A DNA stretch of 64,000 nucleotides from Tessaracoccus coleopterorum (GCF_011174705.1 NZ_JAANIJ010000001.1:2046001-2110000); one strand, 5' to 3'; shown: positions 42,619-55,783, counted from the first letter of the stretch. Notes: generated by a model from the letters alone, not told the origin. Translations and numbers: made by a program.

Positions 42619-43490
42619 GCGCGCCGTACCGGGTGGGGGTCGTCGTCCTCACCATGGGCAACCGCGCCGACGCGCTGCAGAGGGCGCTCGCCTCGCTCGG
42701 CGACCAGAAGGGCGTCGAGCTGGACACGGTCGTCGCAGTCAACGGCTCGGGCCCCGTGGAGGCCCCCGCGGGGATGCGCGTGCACCTGTTGGGGGAGAAC
42801 CTCGGAATTCCCGCAGGCCGCAACCGCGGGGCGGCGGAGGTGGAGGGCGAGTACCTCTTCTTCCTGGACGACGACTCCTGGCTGCCGTCCGACACGTTCC
42901 TCGCCGACGGCGTCGCGCTGCTCCGCGCCGACGACACGCTCGGCATGGTGCAGCCGAGGATCATCGACCCTGACCGCAGGGGCGAGGAACCCCGACGGTG
43001 GATCCCGAGGCTCCGCAAGGGCGACCCGGCCCGCAGCAGTGAGGTGTTCTCGGTGCTCGAGACGGCGGTGCTGCTCAGGCGGGACACCTTCGACGCCACT
43101 GGGGGCTGGCCCGGCGAGTTCTTCTACGCGCACGAGGGCATCGAGCTGGCCTGGCGGGTCTGGGACACCGGCCGGAGGGTCGAGTACCGGGGCGACCTCG
43201 AGGTGGCGCACCCTGTCGTCGACCAGGCACGCCACAAGGAGTTGCACTACATGAATGCGCGCAACCGGGTGTGGCTGGCGCGTCGCTGTCTACACTGGCC
43301 GTTCTCCTGGCTGTACGTGGCCTCGTGGACGTTGCACCATCTGCTGCGTGATCTGCCGGAGAACGCCAGCCAGACCTGGTGGGAGGGCTGGATGGACGGC
43401 TGGCTGCAGCGGCCGTCCAGGCGGAGGAAGAAGTTGAAGTGGTCGACGCACTGGAAGATGACGGCACACGGTCGTCCGCCAGTAGTGTGA
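42615..43490 (+). CDS. GT2 family glycosyltransferase
   Basis: 291 residues, intact; ATG 42615 overlaps the previous stop (ATGA). GT-A text: VGVVVLTMGNRADALQRALASL, NLGIPAGRNRGAAEVEGEYLFFLDDDSWL with the metal-binding DDD, and an acceptor region FDATGGWPGEFFYAHEGIELAWRVW with the E/D catalytic-base motif. The C-terminal part (ARNRVWLARRCLHWPFSWLYVASW) is amphipathic and may contact the membrane. Transfers a nucleotide-activated sugar in cytoplasmic assembly of the polymer. Confidence 0.92.
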   Translation: MSAPYRVGVVVLTMGNRADALQRALASLGDQKGVELDTVVAVNGSGPVEAPAGMRVHLLGENLGIPAGRNRGAAEVEGEYLFFLDDDSWLPSDTFLADGVALLRADDTLGMVQPRIIDPDRRGEEPRRWIPRLRKGDPARSSEVFSVLETAVLLRRDTFDATGGWPGEFFYAHEGIELAWRVWDTGRRVEYRGDLEVAHPVVDQARHKELHYMNARNRVWLARRCLHWPFSWLYVASWTLHHLLRDLPENASQTWWEGWMDGWLQRPSRRRKKLKWSTHWKMTAHGRPPVV

Positions 43491-43522
43491 GCGAGGCTTC
43501 CCGAGCCGAGATGAGGATTGAG

Positions 43523-45163
43523 ATGGGAACGATTTCTGATCTGCTGACCCGCCCCTTGAGACAAGTCTATGAAGCACTGTCTCCCGACACCAGACGATTT
43601 GTCCGAGGAGCCTTGACGGGGGCGCGGAAAGTTGCGGGTCGACGGACAGAGCAGCGCAATTATCGCCGTCATGGTGCCGCTGAGACGCAGGCCCGTCCGC
43701 TAGATCTGGCAGTGGCCACCTTCTCCGCCTTGCAGGAGCAACTCCAGGCGCATGGGTAGAGCCGTGGCTGATCGCAGCGGACACTGACCCCGCCGGTGTG
43801 CTGGGAGTCGACGTGAGGGACAGTTCGCGAGTTGCTCAGGCGATTCAGGAGTTGGGGGCGCGAGGGTATTGGGTTAGGTCGAACTCGTCGGGAACTCCCA
43901 TCGAATCGCTGAGCCGTGATCACATCCTTGAACTACTGGAGAGCGCTGACGCGATCGTCACTATCTACGCTCCGAGAGACATCGGCGGCAGTGGGTGGAT
44001 TGTCGGCTCGGAGTATGGGTGCTCAGTGGAAGTCTGGCGCTCGGAGCATGAAGCCGGCGTGGAATACATGATCGGTCCCCGTGAAAACAGGGCTTCCAGA
44101 CAACTTGCCATGGAAGACTTCCAACTCCAGCCGACCAGCTGGAACGGCGTGCCGAGCCGGACGCCAAAGGCGCTCACGAGAAGGATGCTGGACGACATCG
44201 ACTTCCCGATTGACGCTGTCTACACATGGGTGGATGGCGCCGACCCGGAGTGGCTGACCCGACGCGGAGCCGCCGCGGCCCGAGAGGCTGGGTCACCTAT
44301 CATCCAGAGGCTACGATGGCGTCTCGGTTCACCAGTCGGGATGAGCTCAAGTACTCTCTTCGGTCTCTCGACTACTTTGCCCCGTGGCTCCGTCGAATCT
44401 ACATTGTCACCGACGGTCAGGTGCCCGACTGGCTCGATATGTTGAACCCTAGAATCCGTATTGTCGATCATAAAGAGATATTCCGCTCGACTGAGTACCT
44501 ACCGTCTTTCAACTCGAATAGCATCATCTCGAACCTCCACCATATTGAGGGCTTGGCAGAGCATTACATCTATGTAAACGATGATGTGTTCCTGGGGCGC
44601 TGGATGCGACCTCAGAGGTTCTTCCTGGGGTCTGGCGTCGCGCTCGTGTCGCCAGCTACCAACCGCCGTCGGTTTGGGCCGTCAACGCCCTAGAAGAGCC
44701 TCATTTCAACCTGAGTCGAAACATGCGTAACCTTCTGCAGGAAGCATTTCAGGTAACCATCTCTCGGGCTATTAAACACACGCCTCACCCGCAGCTGCGC
44801 TCCGTGAACGAGGAGCTCGAAGAGCGCTTCAACCGAGACTACGTCCGTACATGGAGCCGCCCGTTCAGGCACCACACCGACATTGTGGCTGACCAACTGC
44901 ATCACTACTACGCGCAGATCACCGGCCGCGCCGTCCCGGGTGATCTCCGGTACACCTACGTCAACCTGATGGACGCCAGTCATGACCCTCGCCTTGAACG
45001 GCTGACCCTTCGCGACCGTGAGGTGTTCTGTCTGAATGATGCGCCGGTTCCCGGTCAGGAACCGATCGCCCCGGAGCGCGTACAGCAGTTTCTTGAGGGC
45101 TACTACCCTGTTCCTTCGAGTTTCGAGCGAGCAGACCCGCATGGGCCTGAGAAGAGGATTTAG
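43523..45163 (+). CDS. Stealth-family sugar-phosphate transferase 1; frameshifts
   Basis: About 546 residues. ATG 43523 has GAGG six bases upstream. A 215-residue N-terminal part of unknown role (RGYWVRSNSSGTPIESLSRDH; VTIYAPRDIGGSGWIVGSEYG) precedes the Stealth regions: CR1 FPIDAVYTWVDGADPEWL, CR2 RFTSRDELKYSLRSLDYFAPWLRRIYIVTDGQVPDWL plus FNSNSIISNLHHIEGLAEHYIYVNDDVFLG, CR3 AIKHTPHPQLRSVNEELEE and CR4 near the end. Stealth enzymes transfer hexose-1-phosphate to make phosphodiester-linked polymers. Frames change near 43755, 44310 and 44690. It is followed at once by the tandem GT2 gene. Confidence 0.9.
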
Positions 45164-45167
45164 CAGC

Positions 45168-47407
45168 ATGCGAGGGAACAGACTGGAAGAGTCGAACATA
45201 CCCGCCGTCTCGGTGATCGTCCCAGTGCACAACTGCGGGGCACAGCTTGAAGCGACGCTGGCGAGCATCGGTGCACAGACCCTCGACTCCCTCGAAATCA
45301 TCTTGATCGATGACGGATCCACGGATGACTCGCGAGCGATCATGGAATCCTTCGCGAAGTGTGACCCGCGAGTCCGGGTGGTCCCTGGCCCTGCAACAGG
45401 GTCTGCGGGTGACGCCCGCAATGCCGGTCTCGCTCTGGCGAAGGGTCGATACGTCTCCTTCCTGGACGGCGATGACCTCTTCATGCCCAGCCTTCTTGAG
45501 ACGCTCTCCAAGCGTGCCGAAACCGACATGGCCGACGTCGTCGCCTGTCGTTACCAAACCCTCAACTCCCTCACCGGTGATACGGAACGGGCCGACTGGA
45601 TGTTGCGCGTTGAGCTGCTTCCGAGGTCGCTTCCTTTCGCACCGCAGGATGTCGGGGACCGACTCTTCTTTGCCTTCAACTCAGCGGCGTGGAACAAGTT
45701 GTTCAATCGTGAGTTCTTGCTCCGGAAGGGAGTGGTGTTTCAGTCTCTCAAGCGGACGAACGACGCCTACTTCACCTTCCTTGCGCTGGCGCTGTCGCAG
45801 CGGATCTCATATGTCGATGAGGTTCTTATCACCTACCGTGTGCAGCAGCAGTCCAGTCTTCAGGCAACCATCGCCGAGGATCCCTTCGAGTTTACCCAAG
45901 CGCTGGCGGCGATCCGCGATCGACTCGCGCACGAAGGACTATTGCCAACTTACCAAAGGGCCTTCACGAACTTGGCGATATCGATGTCGTCTTCATCGCT
46001 CAGGCGCCAGAACAGCGCAGAATCCTTCCTGCGACTCTACGACGCCCTCGACTTGGAAGTGCTCGACAGATTCGGGTTGAGGGGTTGCCTGACGAGCACT
46101 TCCTGCGCGCCGACCTGGCAGCTGTATACCGGCGGTTCGAGACACAGAACGCTGCAGATTTCCTCTTCCAAGAGAGCAGGGAGGCGGCTGAGGCGGCTCG
46201 AAGAAACGCCCGCGAAACGCGTGACCTCCTACGTTCCTCTATCGCCAAGGCGCAACCTGTGGAGAATTGGACGGCCCGCGAGCCGGGTCCTCCTGCTGGC
46301 GCTCGCACACAGCAAGAGGGTTGCGATGTTTCCGTCATCATCCCCGTGTACAACTCACTCGCCTACCTGGCGGTGGCGGTTTCGAGCGCCCAAGAGCAAT
46401 CAGGGGTCCGTTGCGAGATCATTTGTATCGATGATGGGTCGAACGATGGCTCTGGTGAACTGCTGGACGAGATGTCAACTCGCGACCCGCGTGTGCACGT
46501 GATCCATCAGGCCAACGGTGGGCTCTCTGCCGCGCGGAATGCTGGTCTTGGGGCGGCTACCGGACGCTACGTCTGCTTCCTTGACAGTGACGATGTCTGG
46601 TTGACGGATAGTCTCGCCGGCCTCGTTGCGCGAGCCGACTCGGAGGACCTGGACGTTCTCCTTTTCGATGGAGTGTCGATCCGGGAGGAAGGCGTCGACG
46701 ATGATGTCTGGGCCAGGTATGCGACGTATTACCAACGCTCGGTCCACACGATGGTGACAACAGGGCCAGACATGGCAACGGCCATGAATAAAGAGGGCGA
46801 ATATCGAGCCAGTTCCTGTCTCTACATTGCACGGAGAGACTTCCTGGTCGAGAAGGGGATTGGTTTTTATCCCGGTCTGATTCATGAAGATAATCTCTTC
46901 ACTTTTGGACTTCTTGCCGAGGCAGGGCGGGTCGGCCATTCTTCGGTGGGCTTCTATGGACGGAGGGTGCGTCCTGAGTCCATCATGACTGCGAGTAGCC
47001 GCTTAGCCTCCGCGCGCGGCTACTTCTTCGTTTGGGTGGCGATGCTCCGCATTCTTCATGGTCGCGACTTCGGCGATCACGAAGTCAATAGAGAGCTGGG
47101 GAATGTTGCCCATTCGATGTTCAGGGCTGCCCGGAATAATGCGGTGTCCCTGAGCGAGGACCTAGTTGAGAGCATCGCGGAGGTGGACGACTCTGCCGAT
47201 GCACAGTCACTCTTCGTGCTGTTCCGCCGCGCCTGGTCTCAGGATCGGGGCAGGAAGAAACTCGAACGCCGCATCCGCGAGGCCGAAGCAACTGCTTCCC
47301 TGCTCGGACCTCCGCCCAACTCTCCAGCCGGCGGCCTCGCGCCCCGCTTGGCCGCGAAGCTCCGAGGTGTGAAGGCCAGTTGGGGCCGGCGACACCCCTC
47401 AGGGTAG
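45168..47407 (+). CDS. Tandem-domain GT2 glycosyltransferase; one frameshift
   Basis: About 746 residues. The first GT-A domain (residues 12-240) has VSVIVPVHNCGAQLEATLASI, ILIDDGSTDDS and GRYVSFLDGDDLFM. The second (400-640) has VSVIIPVYNSLAYLAVAVSSA, ICIDDGSNDGS and YVCFLDSDDVWL. A helical segment with FLFQESREAAEAARRNARETR joins them. The frame change lies near 46080 in the linker, so two separate genes are possible, but no start site with a ribosome-binding site is seen for the second. Two active sites suggest it adds an alternating or two-sugar unit. It follows the Stealth gene by 4 bases. Confidence 0.87.
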
Positions 47408-47508
47408 AGCTTTGGGGCAACGTGGTAGGCTGCACGGACTTGAGGCGGCCCTTTGCTGGTCACGCCGTTCTGTGCTGTCTGGCCGCAGCCATGCCGTAAG
47501 GAGTCCTT

Positions 47509-48012
47509 GTGCCGCAGTTGTCCAAGAAAGAGTGGGTGCTCGCGACCGGGTCGGCCCTCCTGAGCGTGCTGTCGATTGTCTTCTGGCTCACCGGTAAGGA
47601 GCACGTGGCTGGCCTCTTCGGTCTCGGGCTACTGGGGTTGATGGCAATACTGCAGGTCCTGTTTGCTTCCCGTACCTGGCGTCAGGTGGTCAAGGGCGAC
47701 TCGCGCCTCGGCAAGGCGGTGGCTCGGCAGGTGAAGACTGCAGGCTCGATCGGGCGAGGCATTTCTGCCAATGCGGCTGCCCAGGAGCGGGGCTTGGATG
47801 CGCTGCAGTTCTCCCAGAGTGTCGTCACGCAGGCACTTGCGGGCGTGAAAGGGACGACTGAGGAAGCTCTTCGAGTTGTGCAGGCCAACGAGGCGAGGGT
47901 CCGGGAGCTCGAGGCTTCTGTCGAGAGGCTCTCCCGTGATCTTGAGATGGCCCTTGAGTCCGTCGCCGTCTTCAGTGAGCGTCTCGCGAATGGGCTCCTG
48001 GGAAGCGAGTGA
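47509..48012 (+). CDS. Small membrane protein with coiled coil, unknown function
   Basis: 167 residues. GTG 47509 has AAGGAG five bases upstream. Two membrane helices (VLATGSALLSVLSIVFWL; VAGLFGLGLLGLMAILQVLF) are followed by a basic stretch and a cytoplasmic coiled coil with heptads (VRELEASVERLSRDLEMALESV). I do not recognise a family. Its TGA overlaps the FkbM gene start region, and the coiled coil matches the FkbM protein's own coiled-coil tail in style, so it may anchor that enzyme or the synthesis complex to the membrane (inference). Confidence 0.75.
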   Translation: MPQLSKKEWVLATGSALLSVLSIVFWLTGKEHVAGLFGLGLLGLMAILQVLFASRTWRQVVKGDSRLGKAVARQVKTAGSIGRGISANAAAQERGLDALQFSQSVVTQALAGVKGTTEEALRVVQANEARVRELEASVERLSRDLEMALESVAVFSERLANGLLGSE

Positions 48013-48014
48013 AG

Positions 48015-49172
48015 ATGGTGGGCAGCGGTGGCGATGCTCATCTGACGCAGCCGGAAATGGACGCGGTCGAATGCGCGAACGGACGGACGATCTACGTCTC
48101 CCTTGAAGACGCACGCGGCCGGGAGCTTGAGGCTCACCTAGGTGTTCCGTATCCCAACTCGTTGAAGCTCTGGGAGCTGGCCCTCCAACTCATGGATGAG
48201 TGGGATCTGGTTCTCGATGTCGGGTCGAACTATGGTGAAATGCTTGCCGGACTGCGGGGCTTGTCGGCGACCCGTGTCATCGCGTTCGAACCGAATCCGC
48301 TGATCCTGCCGTGCCTCAGGGCCACTTTGACGGAGCTGCCGTGGCAGGTCGAGCTCGCCGAGGTTGCCGTGGGCGCCTCCACTGCGGACACCGTGTTCCT
48401 CGATGTAGACGTGGAATGGAGCGGTGTGACGCACATCGCGGAGCCTGATTCTCGCGAAGACCCGCCGAGCGCAAGCAGGGTACCCGTCAGGCTGGTGTCG
48501 TTGGATTCGGTGTGTACCCCGTACCCCCGGACGGTGTGCATGAAGATCGACGTGGAGGGCTATGAACTGCGCGCGCTAGCTGGCGCGCGCAATCTCCTGT
48601 CCTCGGCTGACTACGCGGTCGTCATGTTGGAGATCCTTCATATGCCCGTCCAGGATGTGTTGGAACTGGCCCGCAGGTATCCCCTCTACCTTTTGGATAT
48701 TCAGCGTGAGGAACTGGTCCGTTGGGACGGGGCTGACGGATACCAGCTGGGACGTGCGTTGCACTCTGGCCAGCTATACCGTCAGGATGCGATTCTGCTG
48801 GCTGGCGCACGCGGTGCCGACCTCGACTCCCAACTCCGAGCGAGTCGCGACTCCACGATGAAAAGGGAAGCACGGGTCGCCGCCGCTGCCGAAGCGCAAC
48901 GGGCGGAGACCTCGGGGCTCCAGTCCGCACTGTTATCCGTCCGGTCTGAGTTACTCTCTACCGTTGCAGACAAGTCCATGGTCGAGCGCCAGAGGGATGT
49001 TGTGACCCAGAACCTCGCCGAGCTACAACAGCAGTACGAACTGCTGCGCGAAGACCTTCGACGGTCCTTCTCTGCACGATCTGTTCTGAGGGTCTTGGAT
49101 CCATCAGGCGAACTGTTTCGGGAGGCTCTCGTCGAGTTCTCCAGGAGTCTAAGGCACAGGAGTGCAGAGTGA
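48015..49172 (+). CDS. FkbM-family methyltransferase with C-terminal coiled coil
   Basis: 385 residues, intact. ATG 48015 has GGGAAG 9 bases upstream; GTG 48009 is an alternative. The SAM-binding domain has LVLDVGSNYGEML (motif I), VIAFEPNPLILPCLRATL (motif post I) and RTVCMKIDVEGYELRALAGA, all FkbM hallmarks. From residue 275 a charged helix follows (EARVAAAAEAQRAETSGLQSA ... NLAELQQQYELLREDLRRS), probably a coiled coil. FkbM enzymes O-methylate sugars; here probably capping or decorating the polymer. It overlaps the next GT2 gene by 4 bp. Confidence 0.9.
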   Translation: MVGSGGDAHLTQPEMDAVECANGRTIYVSLEDARGRELEAHLGVPYPNSLKLWELALQLMDEWDLVLDVGSNYGEMLAGLRGLSATRVIAFEPNPLILPCLRATLTELPWQVELAEVAVGASTADTVFLDVDVEWSGVTHIAEPDSREDPPSASRVPVRLVSLDSVCTPYPRTVCMKIDVEGYELRALAGARNLLSSADYAVVMLEILHMPVQDVLELARRYPLYLLDIQREELVRWDGADGYQLGRALHSGQLYRQDAILLAGARGADLDSQLRASRDSTMKREARVAAAAEAQRAETSGLQSALLSVRSELLSTVADKSMVERQRDVVTQNLAELQQQYELLREDLRRSFSARSVLRVLDPSGELFREALVEFSRSLRHRSAE

Positions 49173-49851
49173 TTCGTCCGAAGGTGTCGGTGTTGGTGCC
49201 GACGTTCAACGCTGTCCCCTTCCTTGAACAGGCGTTGGACAGCCTCGCCGCCCAGACCTTAGAAGATATCGAGTTCATCTGCATCAATGACGGCTCGACC
49301 GATGCATCGCCGGTAATCTTGGACCGATACGCAGCGCGAGACCCGAGATTCAAGGTGATCCACAAGCCGAACAGCGGATATGGCGCGTCCATGAATGTTG
49401 GACTCAGTCATGCCAATGGTGAGTATGTTGGAATCCTTGAACCTGACGACTATGCGTCCCCCAAGATGTTCGCTTCGCTGTATGAGGCGTCCCGCGACGG
49501 TCGGGCGCAGGTTGTCAAGGGCAACTTCAACGCAGTGAAGACGGCGCCGTCCATCGAGATCAGCAAAGTCACCCTCTTTCCTTCCGATAAGACAAACCAA
49601 CTTCTACGCCCAGCGTCTGAGCCCTGGATCTTCCGGGCAAGGCCAGCTATCTGGGCCGGCCTATACAAGGCGAGTTTCCTTGAGGAGAACGGTATACGCT
49701 TCTTGGAGAGCCCCGGTGCCTCCTATCAGGATGCTGGGTTTAACTTCAAGGTCTGGTCGGCTGCGACTGAGGTCGTATTGGTGGACGAGGCGTACCTGTA
49801 TTACCGGACTGATAACGCCGCCTCCTCTGTGAAGGATCCGGAAAGGTTTGG
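49169..49851 (+). pseudogene. GT2 glycosyltransferase, 5' part, interrupted by an ISL3 element
   Basis: About 228 residues to the IS boundary. VSVLVPTFNAVPFLEQALDSL, FICINDGSTDASPVI and NGEYVGILEPDDYASPKMF mark GT2; the ILEPDD variant and the later SVKDPERF are typical of a family of about 320 residues that continues with a C-terminal helical part. Here reading stops 4 residues into the IS. The missing C-terminus is found on the far side at 51252-51510. As it stands the gene is inactivated. It started as an ATGA-overlapping partner of the FkbM gene. Confidence 0.85.
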
Positions 49852-51251
49852 GGCTCATCACAGATGAGGTGTAGGGGCTGTTCGGCGCGTCGGGCCGGTA
49901 GGGTCGAGGTCTCCGATGATGGAAGTTCTCACACTGCCCATCTGGAAGACCTCGACGTGTCTGATGCTACCCTGTGGCGGGGTTCGCCTGCCTGACCTGA
50001 CCTCGTTCTGTCGGCTCGACGAGCTCGGCTTGGAGGTCACCGGCCAACTGCTGGAGCCTGGCCGCGCGGTCCTCGCCTGCCGGGTGGTGGAGCCGGATCA
50101 GTGGTGCCGACGTTGCGGCTGCGAGGGCCTCGCGCGTGACACCGTGACGCGGCCGTTGGCCCACGAGCCGTTCGGCTGGCGGCCGACGACGTTGCTGGTC
50201 ACGATCCGCCGCTACCGCTGCACCGGCTGCGGGCATGTGTGGCGACAAGACACCAGCCTCGCCGCGGAGCCGCGGGCGAAGCTGTCACGCCGCGGGCTGC
50301 GGTGGGCGTTGGAGGGCCTGGTAGTTCAGCACCTCACCGTCGCCGCGTCGCCGAGGGCTGGGGTGTCGTGGAACACCGCCAACACGGCGGTCCTGGCTGA
50401 AGGCAAGCGGGTCCTGATCGATGACCCGACCAGGTTCGACGGCGTGAAGGCCATCGGCGTGGATGAGCATGTGTGGCGCCACACCGCCGCGGTAACAAGT
50501 ACGTCACCGTGATCATCGACCTGACCGGCATCCGACGACAGGCCTGCAGGCTGCTCGACATGGTCGAAGGCGCTCCAAGCAGGCGTTCAAGCAGTGGCTG
50601 TCCGAACGCGACAGCATGGCGCGACAGAGTTGAGGTCGTCGCGATGGACGGGTTCACCGGTTCAAGACCGCCACCACCGAAGAGTTGCCCGACGCGACCG
50701 CCGTCATGGATCCCTTCCACGTCGTCCGCCTCGCCGCGACGCCCTCGACCGATGCCGGAGACGCGTCCAACAGGCCATCCACGACATCGAGGACGCACCA
50801 GTGACCCGCTCTACTCGGCGCGCCGCACCCTGCACACCGGCGCCGACCTCCTCACCGACCGGCAGAAGGACCGCTCACTGCCCTGTTCGCGGCGATGATC
50901 ATGTCGAGGTCGAAGCCACTGGGTATCTACCAACGGATGATCGCCGCCTACCGTGAACCCGACCGGACCAGAGCCGGCCCTGATGACCAGCCTGATCGCC
51001 TCGGTCAGCCACGGCGTCCCGCCGCGTTGAGCGAGGTGATCACACTCGCCGAACACTGAAGAAGCGAGCAGACGATGTGCTGGCCTACTTCGACCGCCCG
51101 GCACCTCGAACGGTCCGACCGAGCCCTCAACGGCCGCCTCGAACACCTCCGCGGATCGGCACTCGGCTTCCGAACCTCACCAACTACATCGCCAGATCAC
51201 TGCTCGAGACCGGCGGATTCAGACCCGACTACACCTGGATTGTGATGAGCC
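49852..51251 (+). mobile_element. ISL3-family insertion sequence, 1400 bp
   Basis: Terminal inverted repeats GGCTCATCACA (49852-49862) and its complement (51241-51251) are perfect over 11 bp and continue, after 5 mismatched bases, with GGTGTAG at both ends. The left flank AGGTTTGG (49844-49851) and right flank AGGTTGG (51252-51258) look like the 8 bp target duplication usual for ISL3, with one T of the T-run missing at right. The single transposase gene fills the element. Removing the element and one flank copy joins the two halves of the GT2 gene. Confidence 0.92.
49957..51245 (+). CDS. ISL3-family transposase; several frameshifts
   Basis: About 429 residues expected. A start at GTG 49957 fits best. 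The N-terminal zinc-finger part has WCRRCGCEGLARD and RYRCTGCGHVWRQDTS; the helix-turn-helix and catalytic part follow with FDGVKAIGVDEHVW (first acidic residues), VVAMDGFTGF, DATAVMDPFHVVRLAGDALDRCRRR and the end SNGPTEALNGRLEHLRGSALGFRN with LTNYIARSLLETGGFRP; the last acid is in TEALNGRLE. The pieces sit in three frames with breaks near 50500, 50580, 50660, 50720, 50900 and 51030. Stop TGA 51243-51245 lies in the right terminal repeat. Confidence 0.85.
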
Positions 51252-51510
51252 AGGTTGGCTGTCGCCGAAGAGTATTCGAGCATCCGGAGTTCATTGACCA
51301 TCTTGAGTGTCGGACGATAGTCCGATTTTTCAGGAGCCGGTTCGAGGCGTACCGATGGAACTTGGATCGACTTGCCCCGAGTCCGTCAGGTTTCTTTGAC
51401 CATGTCGAGACCGAGTATCAGCTGCGTCGTCGCGGGAACTACAACGATCCTGCTTCACGGACACTGAGCTCAAATCTAACAGCGAATGCTCTGCGACGCT
51501 GTTGCTCTGA
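51252..51510 (+). pseudogene. GT2 glycosyltransferase, 3' part displaced by the ISL3 element
   Basis: Downstream of the right repeat, FEHPEFIDHLECRTIVRFFRSR and FEAYRWNLDRLAPSPSGFFD match the helical C-terminus of the GT2 family whose front half ends at 49851. In neighbouring frames AVAEEYSSI (just before) and FTDTELKSNSE (after) extend the match and lead to TGA 51508-51510. The small frame changes look like the same indel errors as elsewhere. No start codon or ribosome-binding site serves this fragment. Confidence 0.75.
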
Positions 51511-51699
51511 TCCCAAGCCTGGGGAGCAACTCGAACCCAACTCTGAAGCGCAGCATCGTCTGTGATCAACTGTGTCAACTCTGATCGTTGAGACTGCGTC
51601 ATTGCCAGACCCACACGAGATCTCTGTTGACGATCCAGGACCTAATCCGACGGGTCATGGGCGGTCGACGGAACCGTGGGCGGAACTCCGTGTCGCGAG
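51511..51699 (+). other. Degenerate stretch before the truncated tandem GT2 gene
   Basis: No frame gives the first 80 or so residues (IVPVYN and DDGSTD motifs) expected ahead of the GT2 text that begins at 51700. Only short unrelated reading is possible (for example RPTRDL, then stops). There is no clear promoter or ribosome-binding site. It may be a deletion junction linked to the nearby IS or a poorly sequenced segment. Confidence 0.5.
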
Positions 51700-53419
51700 A
51701 GGGACTACCTGTTCTTCCTGGACGCCGACGACGTCCTCGAGTTGGACATGATGGAGAAGGTGGTCGCCGCTTCGGTCGCAGCGTCCTCAGACATCTGCGT
51801 TTTCCGCGCGGACTCGTTCAAGGACGGTGAGCCTGATGGGCGAACGCCCATCAGGCATGGCATTCGTAATGAGCTCCTGCCTGAAGAGCCTGTCTTCAGT
51901 CCGCGCCATGTCCACAAGGATATCTTCAGCCTGTTCCAGGGTGGGCATGGGACAAGCTATTCCGAACCGACTTCGTGCGCGGCGAAGGACTTGAGTTCCA
52001 GGAGTTGCGCACCACCAACGACCTGCGGTTTGTCATGACCGCCATCGCTGTCGCCGATCGTATTGCGGTTCTCGATGAGCGGCTCATCCATCAGCGTCGG
52101 GAGATCAGCTCTTCGCTTTCGCGTACCCGCGAGCGGTCATGGAACAACTATCTGCTTGCCCTCGAGAGCCTCCGGGAGGAACTCGAGTCACGAAGTCTCT
52201 ATGGGGTCTACAGATTGGACTTCCTGTCGTACGCCGTTCAGTTGTCGATGTGGAATCTTCGGACACTGGCTCCGGCTAGCAGGTCAGCGTTACTCATGGC
52301 GCTAAAGGGCGGCTGGCTCGAGCGCCTCGGGCTCGACGTGGTGGATCTTGCCAGCCTCCATGATCCCGATCTCGCGGCACAGTTCGTTGATCTCGTCAGT
52401 GACTGCGCGATGCCAGGCAACGAACCTGTGGCGGCAGTTGATCGCACCCCGAGTGACCGTGAACAGGTTGAGCATCCAGTTCTGTCGGTCATCGTTCCTG
52501 TGTACAACATGGAAGAGTACCTACGCGAGTGTCTCGACAGCGTCCTGCTACATGGCGACCTCCCGCTCGAGGTTATTTGCGTCAACGATGGCTCAACCGA
52601 TTTGTCTTCGCAGATTCTCGAAGAGTATCGACAGCGTTTCACGCAGTTGACGGTTATTCATCAGCGCAACAAGGGACTCTCCGGCGCGCGCAATCGGGGC
52701 TTGAGGAGGCAACTGGGGAGTACGTGTGCTTCCTGGACAGTGATGATGTCCTGCGCCCGGTTGATCTGACCGCGCTTGTGGGTTACGCCCGGATGAACGA
52801 CCTCGATGTCATGGGCTATGACGCACGGTCCTTCTTGGACGGCGAGAGTGCCACCGAACCTTGGCGCGCGCTCCGCAAGTACTACCTCCGCTCTCGCTCC
52901 TACACCCGGGTGCAGACCGGGGCAGAGTTATTAGCGGAGCAGCGCAGCCATCATGACTACCGGGTCAGCTGTTGCCTCTATCTCGTCCGTAGACACCTGA
53001 TCGAATCGTTGGGGCTTAGGTTCATTGACGGAATCATCCACGAAGACAATGCGTTCACGTTCGCCATCATGGTTGCTGCCGAAAGGGCCGCCCATGCGCG
53101 GGTGGAGTTGTATGGCAGACGAGTGAGGGCGGGCTCCATCATGACGGGGAGTTCTCATCTCAAGTCGGCGAGCGGGTACATCGCGTCACTGCCATCGATG
53201 ATTGGCACCCTGGGGTCATGGCAGGGAGACGATGAGACTGTCGCGAAGCACTTGAGTGGTGTGGTGTATCAGGTTCTGCACAACTCTCAAGACCATCTCT
53301 CACGCCAGTCGGAAGTGTCACACCGCGACTTCCTCGATCACGAGGGAGATCCTGTTCGAAGCCTCTTTATGCGCGTTCTTCAACGGTTGAGCCCGCCCGC
53401 GTCTGTTTCTCGTAAATAG
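51700..53419 (+). pseudogene. Tandem-domain GT2 glycosyltransferase, 5'-truncated; frameshifts
   Basis: About 573 residues remain. Domain one lacks its nucleotide-binding front and begins at RDYLFFLDADDVLELDMMEKV; FQELRTTNDLRFVMTAIAVADRI and VLDERLIHQRREISSSLSRTR follow. Domain two is whole: LSVIVPVYNMEEYLRECLDSV, VICVNDGSTDLSSQILEEY, GLSGARNRG, then after a frame change near 52705 EYVCFLDSDDVLRPVDL and FIDGIIHEDNAFTFAIMVA. The overall plan is the same as the gene at 45168-47407. If the front is truly lost, domain one is inactive while domain two could still work. Confidence 0.8.
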
Positions 53420-55732
<2,313 letters not shown>

Positions 55733-55783
55733 CAGGTGGTCGGGCGCCAGCGCTCATCTAGTCGGATGCGGCCTGCCCTCAGG

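Noticed and set aside
45168..47407. Two separate GT2 genes instead of one tandem gene
   Set aside because: No start codon with a ribosome-binding site precedes the second domain and the linker helix reads smoothly across one frame change; the gene at 51700-53419 has the same double plan in an unbroken linker.
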